Position numbers and translations under genes: made by a program
In this document: piece after piece, positions 28,144 to 40,404 of the stretch
Numbering within the stretch: position 1 is the first letter of the stretch
How the letters are laid out: each line of letters begins with the position of its first letter
Notes under the pieces: generated by a model
What the model was told of the DNA's origin: nothing
Database searches by the model: none
The model's input: the letters and a program-made list of their open reading frames with translations, nothing else
NCBI GenBank assembly: GCA_900754085.1
Contig: CAAEBO010000046.1
Location: 42,658 to 106,657 of the forward strand
DNA: 64,000 bases
Direction: 5' to 3'
Source of the DNA: Clostridia bacterium
GTDB taxonomy: Bacteria > Bacillota > Clostridia > TANB77 > CAG-508

Positions 28144-29022
28144 ATGATTACAGCTGCTCAAGTTAAAGAGTTAAGAGAAAAAACAGGTGCAGGAATGATG
28201 GACTGTAAAAAAGTTTTAACAGAAACAGATGGAGATATGGAAAAAGCTATAGAGCTATTACGTGAAAGAGGAATAGCAAAAGCTGCAAAAAAATCAGGAA
28301 GAATTGCAGCAGAAGGTGTAGTAGAATGCTATGTTTCAGAAGATGGAAAAGTTGGAGCTATAGTAGAAGTTAATGCAGAAACAGACTTCGTAGGAAAAAA
28401 CCAAGAATTTAGAGACTTTGTTATGGATGTAGCAAAACAAGTAGTAGAAAAAAATCCAGCAACTGTAGAAGAATTATTAGAACAAGAATCAATAACAGAA
28501 GCAGGAAAAACAGTTCAAGAAGTTTTAACAAATAAAATTGCAACAATCGGAGAGAACATGAATATTCGTAGATTTGAAAGATTTGAAACAACAGGTCTTA
28601 TAGAAAAATATATTCATGGTGATGGTAAAATAGCAGTTTTAGTTGAATTAGTTAATGGAAACGCAGAACTTGCAAAAGATATATGTATGCAAATTGCAGC
28701 TGCAAGACCTGAATTTGTTAAAGATTCAGATGTACCAGAAGAAAGAGTTCAAAAAGAAATGGAAATCTTAAAAGTACAAGCTATGAATGAAGGAAAACCA
28801 GAAGCTATAGCTGAAAAAATGGTACAAGGAAGATTAAAGAAATTCTATGCAGAAATATGTTTAGTTGATCAAGACTTTGTTAAAAATCCTGACAGAAAAA
28901 TTACAGATATATTAAAAGAAGCAAGTGCAGATGTTGTTAGATTTGCAAGATTTGAAAAAGGTGAAGGAATAGAAAAGAAAGAAGAAAACTTTGCTGAAGA
29001 AGTAGCAAAACAATTACAATAA
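28144..29022 (+). CDS. tsf: Translation elongation factor Ts
   Basis: 292 aa guanine nucleotide exchange factor for EF-Tu. UBA-like N-terminus (residues 1-50, VKELREKTGAGMMDCKKVL) and the EF-Tu contact motif NAETDFVGKNQEF are visible. Two core subdomains and a C-terminal helix complete the fold. ATG 28144 follows AAGGAGG. It pairs with rpsB in the classical rpsB-tsf arrangement; pyrH and frr, which often follow, are not here. Confidence 0.96.
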   Translation: MITAAQVKELREKTGAGMMDCKKVLTETDGDMEKAIELLRERGIAKAAKKSGRIAAEGVVECYVSEDGKVGAIVEVNAETDFVGKNQEFRDFVMDVAKQVVEKNPATVEELLEQESITEAGKTVQEVLTNKIATIGENMNIRRFERFETTGLIEKYIHGDGKIAVLVELVNGNAELAKDICMQIAAARPEFVKDSDVPEERVQKEMEILKVQAMNEGKPEAIAEKMVQGRLKKFYAEICLVDQDFVKNPDRKITDILKEASADVVRFARFEKGEGIEKKEENFAEEVAKQLQ

Positions 29023-29027
29023 TAAAG

Positions 29028-29059
29028 AAAAAAAGGGGGCTAATTATAGCTTCCTTTTT
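29028..29059 (+). terminator. Terminator of rpsB-tsf
   Basis: AAAAAGGGGGCTA / TAGCTTCCTTTTT with two G:T pairs and a 4-nt loop. Confidence 0.85.
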
Positions 29060-29209
29060 GCATACTAGAAAAACTAGTAAGTGTAGTATTTTTAGTGAAT
29101 TAGATATGATATATTACTATGATTATAAATATATTATTAAAAAAATAAAAAACTATATACTATGAATAAAGTTTTGTAGTATAATAGTAAAGAACTTTAG
29201 GAGGAAAAT

Positions 29210-30403
29210 ATGAAAGAAAAAGATTATTCAAAAAGTATATTTATAAAAAGTATTATATTAACTATATTACTAACAACAGTTATAGTATCAATGATTACTA
29301 CTATAATAATGAATAAAGGAGAACAAACATCATTACTAAATAGAATAGATAGTAAATTATCAAGTATAGAACAAATAGTAGACAAAGACTATTTGGGAGA
29401 AATAGATGAAAATAAAATATTCGATGAAACAATTAAAGGTTATGTAGACGGATTAGATGATGAATATTCGCAATACTTTACAAAAGAGGAACTAGAAAAA
29501 TATAAAACAGACAATATAGAAGGACAATTTGTAGGAATAGGTGTATATATAATTCAAGATACTGAGAAAAATGCAATAAGAGTATTAGCCCCAATAAAAG
29601 GTTCACCAGCAGAAAAAGCAGGAATATTAGCAGGGGACTATATAGTAAAGGTAGAAGGACAATCATACACAGGAGAGCAAATAACAGAAGCTACTAACAA
29701 AATGAAAGGAAAAGAAGGAACAAAAGTTCAAATACAAATAATAAGAGAAGACGAAACTTTAGACGTTGAAGTTGAAAGAGCAAATGTACGTGTTAATCCT
29801 GTAGAAGCAGATATATATGAAGGAAACATAGGATACTTAAAAATTTCTAGTTTTGATCAAGGTTCTGCCTCAGAAGTGACTAAAAAAGTAGAAGAATTAA
29901 AAGCACAAAACATTAAATCTTTAATAATAGATTTAAGAAATAATGGTGGAGGTATTGTAGATGAAGCTATAGAAATAGCAGATCTATTTACTAGCAAAGA
30001 TAGTACACTATTAATAACTAAAGATAAACACGACAATGAAAGCGTTTCAAAAGCTAAAAGAGATAAAGCAATTGAATTACCTATAATAGTTTTAACAAAT
30101 GAAAATACAGCTAGTGCATCAGAAATATTGGCAGGAGCATTAAAAGATAATAATGTTGCTAAAATTGTAGGAACGACAACATTTGGAAAAGGAGTAATTC
30201 AAGAATTATTAACAATGAAAGATGGAACTGGCCTAAAACTTACAACAAATGAATACTATACTCCAAATAGAAACAAAATAAATAAGGTTGGAATAGAACC
30301 AGATGAAAAAGTAGAATTGCCAGAAGAATACAGAAATATTCTTTCTGTACCAAAAGAAGTAGATACACAATTAAATAAAGCAATAGAATTACTAAAAAGA
30401 TAA
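29210..30403 (+). CDS. S41 family C-terminal processing peptidase (CtpA/CtpB type)
   Basis: 397-aa serine protease anchored by one N-terminal helix (residues about 10-32). PDZ domain around residues 95-175 (GVGVYI, then GSPAEKAGILAGDYI). The S41 core has the nucleophile Ser in NTASASEILAGAL near residue 305 and the base Lys in GKGVIQ near 327. In Bacillus, CtpB processes SpoIVFA during sporulation and CtpA acts in the envelope; which role applies is not decidable. ATG 29210 follows TAGGAGG. The LCP gene starts 12 nt after the stop. Confidence 0.92.
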   Translation: MKEKDYSKSIFIKSIILTILLTTVIVSMITTIIMNKGEQTSLLNRIDSKLSSIEQIVDKDYLGEIDENKIFDETIKGYVDGLDDEYSQYFTKEELEKYKTDNIEGQFVGIGVYIIQDTEKNAIRVLAPIKGSPAEKAGILAGDYIVKVEGQSYTGEQITEATNKMKGKEGTKVQIQIIREDETLDVEVERANVRVNPVEADIYEGNIGYLKISSFDQGSASEVTKKVEELKAQNIKSLIIDLRNNGGGIVDEAIEIADLFTSKDSTLLITKDKHDNESVSKAKRDKAIELPIIVLTNENTASASEILAGALKDNNVAKIVGTTTFGKGVIQELLTMKDGTGLKLTTNEYYTPNRNKINKVGIEPDEKVELPEEYRNILSVPKEVDTQLNKAIELLKR

Positions 30404-30415
30404 AGGAGAAAAAAG

Positions 30416-31789
30416 ATGAAACACGCAAAGCCAAAAAAGCAAATTACAAAACAAAGAAAGCAAATTTATATAATAATAGCAGTAATAACTATAATATTAT
30501 TAACTATAACAGGTGTGTTAGGAATAAAAATAGCTAAAAATGGATTATCATTAAAGGGAATGTTAATGACAAGTATAGGTCAAGACGAAAAGGATATACA
30601 AAATTTAGAACCATTTTATTGCTTGGTAATGGGAGTAAGTGAAGATATAGAAGCTAAATTAACAGACACTATAATGCTTTGTGCATATTACCCTAATGAA
30701 CAACAAGTTTCTATGCTTTCAATACCAAGAGATACTTTTGTAGGAAATAGTAAAACAAAAGCAGATTCTTATGATAAAATTAATGCACTATATCAAAAGT
30801 CACCAGAAAAAACTCTTGAAGCAGTAAGAAATCTAACAGGTGTAGATGTTAGAAATTATGTAGTTATAAGCAATAATGCATTAAGAGATGTTGTAGATGC
30901 AATAGATGGAGTTTATTTTGATGTACCAATAAATATGAATTATGATGATGAAGGTCAAAAACTACATATTAACTTAAAAAAGGGATACCAATTATTAGAT
31001 GGTGATAAAGCAGAACAATTAGTTCGTTTTAGGCATAACAATGACAAAACAACATATCCAGAAGAATATGGAACAGAAGATATAGGAAGAATGAGAACTC
31101 AAAGAGAATTCTTGAAGGCCGCAGCTAAGCAAATATTAACTGGTGATAATATATTAAAAATAGATGATATTATGAAAGTTGTTTTTGAAAATGTAGAAAC
31201 TAATGTAAAAATGGAAGATATAATAAAATATATTCCATCAGCAACAGAATTTAATCCAGAAAATATAAAGTCAGAAATGTTACCAGGAAAGCCAGACTTT
31301 ATAGCGCCATTGTCTTTTTATGTAAGTGATGAAGAAGAAACAAACAAGGTAGTATCTAGTTTATTTGGAATATCAGAAGAACAAATACAATTAAATAGAG
31401 AAAAATTTGAAAAAGAAAGTGGAAAGAAGATAACCACAACTACAAAAAACAATAATAAAACAAAGAATACAAATACAAACACTACAAAAGATTCTAAAAA
31501 GAAGACTACAAATACTAATACATCAAATAAAAATTCTAATTCTAGTAAACCTTCTACAAATACTAATACATCTAATAAACCTAATGAAGGTGGCACAACT
31601 GCTGGTTCAAATTCAGGAAGTTCAGGAAATGGAACAAACCAAAAACCAGAAACAGGCGGAGAAACAGGATCAAAACCAGATGATAATACGAATTCTGGAA
31701 ATAGTGGAAACCAAGGAAATACAGGAGGATCTGAAACAGGAGGTTCAAATTCTGGAGGCCAGAACAATAATGGGAATATAGTAAAATAA
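30416..31789 (+). CDS. LytR-CpsA-Psr family glycopolymer ligase
   Basis: 457 aa. A short basic cytoplasmic tail, one membrane helix (IYIIIAVITIILLTITGVLG) and the extracellular LCP domain (residues about 65-250) with D in LTDTIMLCAY, the SIPRDTFV motif, NYVVISNNALRDVVDAIDG and RFRHNN...DIGRMRTQREFL. LCP enzymes attach teichoic acid or other polymers from undecaprenyl carriers to peptidoglycan. The last 125 residues are a Thr/Asn/Ser/Gly/Gln low-complexity tail, probably wall-spanning. Co-transcribed with the S41 peptidase. Confidence 0.9.
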   Translation: MKHAKPKKQITKQRKQIYIIIAVITIILLTITGVLGIKIAKNGLSLKGMLMTSIGQDEKDIQNLEPFYCLVMGVSEDIEAKLTDTIMLCAYYPNEQQVSMLSIPRDTFVGNSKTKADSYDKINALYQKSPEKTLEAVRNLTGVDVRNYVVISNNALRDVVDAIDGVYFDVPINMNYDDEGQKLHINLKKGYQLLDGDKAEQLVRFRHNNDKTTYPEEYGTEDIGRMRTQREFLKAAAKQILTGDNILKIDDIMKVVFENVETNVKMEDIIKYIPSATEFNPENIKSEMLPGKPDFIAPLSFYVSDEEETNKVVSSLFGISEEQIQLNREKFEKESGKKITTTTKNNNKTKNTNTNTTKDSKKKTTNTNTSNKNSNSSKPSTNTNTSNKPNEGGTTAGSNSGSSGNGTNQKPETGGETGSKPDDNTNSGNSGNQGNTGGSETGGSNSGGQNNNGNIVK

Positions 31790-31819
31790 AAAGAAGACTT
31801 CTTAAGAAGTCTTCTTTTT
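31788..31819. terminator. Bidirectional terminator, LCP gene and tRNA-Thr
   Basis: AAAAAGAAGACTTC / GAAGTCTTCTTTTT with loop TTAA: perfect stem with A and T tracts on both sides. It overlaps the last base of the CCA of the minus-strand tRNA. Confidence 0.9.
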
Positions 31820-31894
31820 GGTGCCATTGGGCAGAATCGAACTGCCGACCTTTGGGTTACGAATCCACTGCTCTACCAACTAAGCTACAACGGC
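31819..31894 (-). tRNA. tRNA-Thr (CGT), CCA encoded
   Basis: Minus-strand 76-nt tRNA: acceptor GCCGTTG/CAATGGC, D arm GCTT/GAGC, anticodon loop TTCGTAA (anticodon CGT), T arm GGCAG-TTCGATT-CTGCC, encoded ACCA. The anticodon stem has weak end pairs (G-A and A-C), leaving three good pairs. Confidence 0.88.
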
Positions 31895-32027
31895 TTAATT
31901 TACTTAATATATGTATTTTATACTCAAAAAGTAACAAAAGCAATAGTTTTTTATTGATTTTATGGAAATTTTATAAATATTATGTTACAATACTATGGAC
32001 TATAAAAATAAAAAGAAGGAAAAAGAT

Positions 32028-32933
32028 ATGGGATTTTTTAGTAAATTAAAAGAAGGATTAAGCAAAACCAAAAATTCATTTGACGAAAAAATAAATAATG
32101 TATTTAGTCATTTCAGAAAAGTAGATGAAGAACTATTAGAAGAGCTAGAAGAAGCGTTAATTATGTCTGATGTGGGAATGGAAACATCAATACAAATAAT
32201 TTCTAATTTAAGAGATAGAATAAAAAAAGAGAAAATAGAAGAGGAAGAACAAGTAAAAGAAGCATTAAGAGAAGAAATGCTAAAATTAATAGATTTAGAT
32301 AATAATGAATTAAATTTATCAACTACTCCTTCAATAATACTAGTTGTAGGAGTGAATGGAGTAGGAAAAACCACTTCAATAGGAAAGATTGCAAACAAAC
32401 TAGTAAAAGAAGGAAAAAAAGTTGTAATTGCTGCAGCAGATACATTTAGAGCAGCTGCAGTAGAACAGCTAGAAGTTTGGTCTAATAGAGTGGGATGCGA
32501 AATGGTAAAAAAAGATGAGGGGGCAGATCCAGCCTCAGTAGTATTTGATGCCATAAAAATTGCAAAAGATAAAAATGCAGATGTATTAATTTGTGACACA
32601 GCAGGTAGGCTTCACAATAAAAAATATTTAATGGATGAATTAGGTAAAATAAATAAAATAATAAATAAAGAATTACCAGAAGCCCAAAAAGAAACATTAT
32701 TAGTATTAGATGGTACTACAGGTCAAAATGCAATTATGCAAGTAAAAGCCTTTAAAGAAACAGTAGATATAACAGGTTTAATATTAACAAAATTAGATGG
32801 AACTGCAAAAGGTGGAGTTGTACTAGGTATAGTTGCTGAAAATAATATACCAGTAAAATTTATTGGTGTTGGAGAACAAATTGATGACATGGAAAAATTT
32901 AATGCAAAAGATTTTATAAATGCAATTATATAA
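32028..32933 (+). CDS. ftsY: Signal recognition particle receptor FtsY
   Basis: 301 aa. ATG 32028 follows AAGAAGGA; product starts MGFFSKLKEGLSKTK. N-domain helices (residues 20-95) precede the G domain with G1 GVNGVGKTTS, DTFRAAAVEQLEVW, CDTAGRLHN, TKLDGTAKGG and the closing GVGEQIDDM. The acidic A domain of proteobacterial FtsY is absent, as usual in Firmicutes. It docks SRP-ribosome complexes at the membrane. The UPF0182 gene follows 13 nt later. Confidence 0.95.
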   Translation: MGFFSKLKEGLSKTKNSFDEKINNVFSHFRKVDEELLEELEEALIMSDVGMETSIQIISNLRDRIKKEKIEEEEQVKEALREEMLKLIDLDNNELNLSTTPSIILVVGVNGVGKTTSIGKIANKLVKEGKKVVIAAADTFRAAAVEQLEVWSNRVGCEMVKKDEGADPASVVFDAIKIAKDKNADVLICDTAGRLHNKKYLMDELGKINKIINKELPEAQKETLLVLDGTTGQNAIMQVKAFKETVDITGLILTKLDGTAKGGVVLGIVAENNIPVKFIGVGEQIDDMEKFNAKDFINAII

Positions 32934-32946
32934 TGGAGGTAAAAAA

Positions 32947-35787
32947 ATGGATGAAAAAGTAGACACTAAAGCACAAGTAAAAGCAGAAAAGAAAAATAAA
33001 ACTAGAATGTTATTAGTATTATTATTCCTAGCAGTAGTGGCAGTAATAGGATATATTACCTTAAGAGGAGAATATTTAGAATTATTAGAAATAGGATCAA
33101 ATTATACATCTGTATTTTGGCAAAATCTTACTTATAAATCTGTAGTTTTTGCAATTAGTTTTGTAATATTATTTATTATAATATATTTAACTAATAAAGG
33201 TATAAAAAAAGAATTAAAGCCATTCTTTGAGGCAGAGAAAAGAAAAGTTCCAAAATTACTTAATAAATCATTAGCATTAGTTGTTTCAATTATAGGCAGT
33301 GCTGTAATAATGAACATATTTACAGAAAATGCTATGTTATTTTTGAATAGTACACAATTTGGTACGGGAGATCCTATATTTGGTTTAGATATTGGATATT
33401 TCATTTTTCAAAAACCATTTATAGAAATGTTACTTATGCTTTTTATAGGAATAACAATAGGAGTATTAATTTATTCTGTAATATATTATATTGTAACATT
33501 TAATGTATGCTTTGATGGAATAGATAGAAATACATTAAAGCAAAGCAATTTAGTAAATAAAATTTTTAAATATATAAAAATAGTAGTAGTATTTTTTGCG
33601 GTATACATTATATTTAAAATACAAGATTTAGGAATAGACCAAAGTGTTACATTACAAGACGATGAATCAACAAGAATATTTGGAGCGGGTCTAACAAGTG
33701 TTACCATAAAATTATGGGGATATGTAATATTTGCAGTATTAATGGTGATTTCAGTATTTAAAGCAATTAAATACTTTAATAAGAAAAAAACTAAGCAAGT
33801 AGTTATATCACTAGTAACCATTCCAGGTTATTTACTAACATTATTTGTAGTAATGACAGTATTTCAATTTGCATTTGTTAAACCTAATGAATTAGATAAA
33901 GAAAAGAAATATATAGAAGCAAATATTAATAATACAAGAACAGCATATAACATAAATATTAAAGAAAACGAACTAGATAGTTCAGACTATAATAATTTAG
34001 ATGTAGTAAACAAAAATTCAGAAACTGTAAATAATACAGCAATTGTAAGCAAAGAAATAACATTAGATACTTTAAGTGATAACCAAACAAGTTCAGATTA
34101 CTATAGTTATAGTAATTCACAAATAGGAAAATATAATATTAATGGAAAAGAAGAACTAGTTTATTTATCTCCTAGACAAATAGAAAGTAAAAACAATACA
34201 AGTTATAACAATAAAACATATGAATATACACATGGATATGGAACAGTGGTTACATCTGCAAATAAAACAAATGATACAGGAAATATGCAATATGTTCAAA
34301 AATCATTTGATGGAAGCGATAATCAAATAAATGTTACACAACCTAGAATTTATTTTGGATTAGACGAAAATAGGCCAATAGTTACAAATTCTAAAGATAA
34401 GTCAGAATTTGATTATCCAAAATCAGAAACAGAAACTGCTCAAAACACATATGATGGAAAAGCAGGGTTACAAACTAATTTCTTAGACAGATTAGTACTA
34501 GGAATTAGAGAAAAGAATTTAAATATAGCATTTTCTTCAAGTGTAACAAAAGATAGTAAGATATTGCTAAATAGAAATATATTAGAAAGAGTAGAGAAAG
34601 TATTTCCATATATAATTTATGACAAGAATCCATATCAAGTAATTACAGAAGAAGGAAAGATTGTTTGGGTAATTGATGGGTACACAACTGCCTCAAAATA
34701 TCCTTATTCACAAATGTCTGTTATAGAAAGAAATGGAACACGAGAAAGATTAAATTATATAAGAAATTCTGTAAAAGTAATAGTTGATAGTTATGATGGA
34801 ACAGTTAATTTTTATATTACAGATACAACAGATCCAATAATTATGGCTTATAAAGAAATATATCCAGAATTATTTAAGTTAAAAGAAGAAATACCACAAG
34901 ACATAGCAAATCATTTTGTTTACCCAGAATTTTTATATAATATTCAAGCTAATATGTTAGAAAAATACCATAATGTAAAAGCAGATGTATTATATAGAAG
35001 TAGTGATATTTGGGATAGAGCTACACATACTACTGGACAAACTTTAAGAACAACAGGCACACCTATAGACCCATATTATACTATGGTAAAAACAGTAGAT
35101 AGCGAAAAAGAAGAACTAGGATTAGTTTTACCATATACTTTATATGAAAGACAAAGTTTAATTTCATATCTTGTAGGAACATATGACGAAAATGGAAATA
35201 GTAAATTAACATTGTATAAATATTCAGTAGATAGCAATATAATTGGTCCAATGCAATTAGATACACAAATAGAACAAGATGAAGAAATATCATCAACATT
35301 ACAAAATTTAAATGTTACAGGTACAAAATTAATAAGAAATATGATAATGGTTCCTATAGATAATACTATTTTATATGTAGAGCCAATATACCAAGTAATG
35401 TTAAATGAATCAGAAGTACCAACATTAAAAAAAGTAATAGTAGCTATAGGAAATAAAGTAGCTATAGGCAATAATTTAAAAGAAGCAATGAGAAACCTTG
35501 GCTCTCAATCAGCAATAAATATTGAAGTTTCAAATACAGATGATGTTAATTCAATAATAGATGAAATTATAAAGGCAAATAAAAATGTAGAAAATTCAAC
35601 TAAGAATAGCGATTGGGAAATGGTAGGAAAAGATATGTCTAGTTTACAATCTTTAATAGATAGATTAGAAGAAGTAATAACAGAACAAAGAAAACAAGAA
35701 GAAGCAGAAAAAGAAGCGAATAAATCTAGTAATATAACAGAGAACTCTAATGAAATAGACGTAAGAAACATGAATATAATTGAATAA
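32947..35787 (+). CDS. UPF0182 family large membrane protein
   Basis: 946 aa. ATG 32947 follows AATGGAGG. Seven to eight hydrophobic helices occupy residues 20-320 (first helix MLLVLLFLAVVAVIGYI), then a long extracytoplasmic part with the family motifs TRAYNI-like NTRTAYNI, RPRIYFGLDENRP-like QPRIYFGLDENRP, WVIDGYTTASKYPYSQ, NYIRNSVKVIVDSYDG and VEPIYQ. The C-terminus is a Glu/Lys-rich helix. The family is widespread in Actinobacteria and Firmicutes and has no assigned function. Confidence 0.88.
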   Translation: MDEKVDTKAQVKAEKKNKTRMLLVLLFLAVVAVIGYITLRGEYLELLEIGSNYTSVFWQNLTYKSVVFAISFVILFIIIYLTNKGIKKELKPFFEAEKRKVPKLLNKSLALVVSIIGSAVIMNIFTENAMLFLNSTQFGTGDPIFGLDIGYFIFQKPFIEMLLMLFIGITIGVLIYSVIYYIVTFNVCFDGIDRNTLKQSNLVNKIFKYIKIVVVFFAVYIIFKIQDLGIDQSVTLQDDESTRIFGAGLTSVTIKLWGYVIFAVLMVISVFKAIKYFNKKKTKQVVISLVTIPGYLLTLFVVMTVFQFAFVKPNELDKEKKYIEANINNTRTAYNINIKENELDSSDYNNLDVVNKNSETVNNTAIVSKEITLDTLSDNQTSSDYYSYSNSQIGKYNINGKEELVYLSPRQIESKNNTSYNNKTYEYTHGYGTVVTSANKTNDTGNMQYVQKSFDGSDNQINVTQPRIYFGLDENRPIVTNSKDKSEFDYPKSETETAQNTYDGKAGLQTNFLDRLVLGIREKNLNIAFSSSVTKDSKILLNRNILERVEKVFPYIIYDKNPYQVITEEGKIVWVIDGYTTASKYPYSQMSVIERNGTRERLNYIRNSVKVIVDSYDGTVNFYITDTTDPIIMAYKEIYPELFKLKEEIPQDIANHFVYPEFLYNIQANMLEKYHNVKADVLYRSSDIWDRATHTTGQTLRTTGTPIDPYYTMVKTVDSEKEELGLVLPYTLYERQSLISYLVGTYDENGNSKLTLYKYSVDSNIIGPMQLDTQIEQDEEISSTLQNLNVTGTKLIRNMIMVPIDNTILYVEPIYQVMLNESEVPTLKKVIVAIGNKVAIGNNLKEAMRNLGSQSAINIEVSNTDDVNSIIDEIIKANKNVENSTKNSDWEMVGKDMSSLQSLIDRLEEVITEQRKQEEAEKEANKSSNITENSNEIDVRNMNIIE

Positions 35788-35797
35788 AAAAATGAAA

Positions 35798-35827
35798 AAC
35801 ACACACCATATTGTAAAGGTGTGTGTT
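35798..35827 (+). promoter_or_regulatory. Hairpin that buries the ribosome site of the DUF5665 gene
   Basis: AACACACACC / GGTGTGTGTT with a 10-nt loop. The right arm contains AAAGGTG, the only plausible Shine-Dalgarno for ATG 35829, which begins 1 nt after the stem. It could be a weak terminator for the upstream gene or a translational switch. Confidence 0.55.
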
Positions 35828-35828
35828 T

Positions 35829-36122
35829 ATGTTAGAAAGAGATATAAAAATTTTAAAAGAACAAATAGATAAACTAAACTATAATTTAAATAAAAATAAA
35901 TTTATCGATTTGATAGAAATAATGGGGAATAAAAAAGAAATAATTTTTAGAAATTTGTTTTCAGGTATTTGGAAAGGTATTGGAATTGGTATAGGGGTAA
36001 CTTTAGTAACAGCAATAATAATTGTAATATTGCAAAAAATAATAAAATTAAATATTCCAATAATTAGTGAGTATATAACTGATATAGTAGAAATTGTCGA
36101 AAAAACTAAAATGATTAGATAA
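35829..36122 (+). CDS. DUF5665 domain small membrane protein
   Basis: 97 aa: an N-terminal amphipathic/coiled segment (MLERDIKILKEQIDKLN), then LFSGIWKGIGIGIGVTLVTAIIIVIL as one membrane helix and a conserved IPIISEYITDIVEIV end, which match DUF5665. Function unknown. ATG 35829 is used; the in-frame GTG at 35823 sits inside the hairpin. Lies between the UPF0182 gene and pgsA. Confidence 0.75.
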   Translation: MLERDIKILKEQIDKLNYNLNKNKFIDLIEIMGNKKEIIFRNLFSGIWKGIGIGIGVTLVTAIIIVILQKIIKLNIPIISEYITDIVEIVEKTKMIR

Positions 36123-36208
36123 ATAAATTATACAAAATGTAAAAATATACTTTAAAAATATAAAGAGATTGTATATAATAAGATATATTAAAAACGGAGG
36201 GAACACAA

Positions 36209-38810
<2,602 letters not shown>

Positions 38811-38828
38811 TATAGAAAGGAACATAAT

Positions 38829-39065
38829 ATGGATGGCAAATATACATTTGAACGATTTGAAAAAGAATTAGACGCTGGATACCAAATGTATTACACATAT
38901 GTACGAAATAGATATTTACTATTTAAAACAGCAGAAAATTGTTATACACAAAAATTAATATCGGATAATCCAAAAAATCCACAGCCAAGGCAGACGGTAA
39001 TAACACATAAACGAGTGGCTGAAATGTTTCCATTTATGGAAGAAATAGAATATAAAATAACATAA
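38829..39065 (+). CDS. Small hypothetical protein (78 aa)
   Basis: ATG 38829 follows AGAAAGGA. Soluble, mixed charge, aromatic-rich (GYQMYYTYVRNRYLLFK), with no cysteine cluster or signal peptide; ends MEEIEYKIT. The pattern of an N-terminal FERFEKELDAG and a central strand pair is not one I can assign. It follows ligA closely and probably shares its transcript. Confidence 0.6.
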   Translation: MDGKYTFERFEKELDAGYQMYYTYVRNRYLLFKTAENCYTQKLISDNPKNPQPRQTVITHKRVAEMFPFMEEIEYKIT

Positions 39066-39122
39066 GAGGTAATTATACTACAATAGTAGTTAATTATATA
39101 TAAAAAACTAAGGAGGAAAAAA

Positions 39123-40286
39123 ATGAGTATTGAAAAATTTGTATTAAACGAAACATCATATTTTGGTTTTGGGGCAAGAGAAGTATTGCCAGAGGAAATA
39201 AGAAATAGAGGATATAAAAAAGTTTTAGTTGTTACAGATAAATCTTTATTCGAAATAGGATTAACAAAAAAAGTAACAGATAAATTAGAAGAGGCAGGAA
39301 TAGAATATACAGTATTTAGTGATGTAAAACCAAATCCAACTGTAAAAAATGTAAAAGATGGCTTAGAAGTTTGTAGAAATTTTGGAGCAGATGTAATAGT
39401 TGCAGTTGGTGGAGGATCTAGTATAGATACTGCGAAAGGAATATCTGTTGTTATGACAAATCCAGATAGAGAAGATATAGTTTCTTTAAATGGATTATCA
39501 AATACAATAAATAAAGGAATGCCATTAATTGCACTTCCAACAACACATGGAACAGCAGCAGAAGTTACAATAAATTATGTAATAACAGATGAAGAAAGAG
39601 AAGTAAAAATGGTATGTGTGGATCCACATGATATACCTTTAGTTGCAATAGTAGATACAGAGCTTATGTCTACATTACCAAAATCAATTGCAGCTTCAAC
39701 AGGAATGGATGCCTTAACACATGCAATAGAGGGATATATAACAAAAGCACATAATACAATGTCAGATATGTTCCATATGAGAGCAATTGAATTAATATTT
39801 GAAAATTTACCATCAGCAGTAAATGAAAGAAATCAAGAAGCTATAGATAAAATGGGATTAGCACAATATATTGCAGGAATGGGATTCTCAAATGTAGGAC
39901 TTGGAATAGTACATTCTATGGCACATCAATTAGGAGCAGTTTACGACACACCACATGGACTAGCAAATGCAATCTTATTACCAACAGTTATGAGATATAA
40001 TGGGCAAGATTCAGAAACAGCACAAAGATTTAGAGAAATATTAATAAATATAGGAAGACCAGATGCTGCACATTTAAATGATCAAGATGTTATAAATACA
40101 TTTGTATGGAAAATATCAGAATTATCTAAAGAAGTAGGAATTACACAAACAATAAAAGATGTAGGAGCAAAAGAAGAAGACTTTGGAATGCTTGCAGACA
40201 AAGCAATGGAAGATCCTTGTAAACCAGGAAATCCAAGAGAAGTAACAAGAGAAGACTTTATAGAATTATATAGACAAGCTATGTAA
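39123..40286 (+). CDS. fucO: Iron-containing alcohol dehydrogenase, lactaldehyde reductase (FucO) type
   Basis: 387 aa. Strong resemblance to E. coli FucO along its length (LNETSYFGFGAREVLPEEI, VTINYVITDEE, VCVDPHDIP, GMGFSNVGLGIVHSMAHQLG, NPREVTREDF). Metal ligands D and H in GMDALTHAIEG (near residue 194) and H in SMAHQLG and TPHGLANA. It would reduce L-lactaldehyde to 1,2-propanediol with NADH, or act on a related alcohol. No fucose or rhamnose genes adjoin, so a general fermentative role is possible. Confidence 0.85.
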   Translation: MSIEKFVLNETSYFGFGAREVLPEEIRNRGYKKVLVVTDKSLFEIGLTKKVTDKLEEAGIEYTVFSDVKPNPTVKNVKDGLEVCRNFGADVIVAVGGGSSIDTAKGISVVMTNPDREDIVSLNGLSNTINKGMPLIALPTTHGTAAEVTINYVITDEEREVKMVCVDPHDIPLVAIVDTELMSTLPKSIAASTGMDALTHAIEGYITKAHNTMSDMFHMRAIELIFENLPSAVNERNQEAIDKMGLAQYIAGMGFSNVGLGIVHSMAHQLGAVYDTPHGLANAILLPTVMRYNGQDSETAQRFREILINIGRPDAAHLNDQDVINTFVWKISELSKEVGITQTIKDVGAKEEDFGMLADKAMEDPCKPGNPREVTREDFIELYRQAM

Positions 40287-40345
40287 TTTGGATGGTCATT
40301 AAAATATTATTTCAAAAAAATTAATTGGAAAATAAAGGTTAAAAC

Positions 40346-40379
40346 AAAAAAAGAGCAAAACTATTAGTTTGCTCTTTTT
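40346..40379. terminator. Terminator between fucO and ppaC
   Basis: AAAAAGAGCAAA / TTTGCTCTTTTT with an 8-nt loop. Its symmetrical tracts can end both converging transcripts. Confidence 0.8.
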
Positions 40380-40404
40380 ATTATATAAAACTATTTAAGT
40401 TAGT

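Noticed and set aside
31318..31827. Minus-strand frame of 169 codons opposite the LCP C-terminal tail
   Set aside because: Arises from the repetitive Thr/Asn/Gly-coding region; composition is Pro/Val/Phe low complexity and it runs into a tRNA.
39123..40286. Complete fucose or rhamnose utilisation cluster around fucO
   Set aside because: No isomerase, kinase, aldolase or microcompartment shell gene lies near it.
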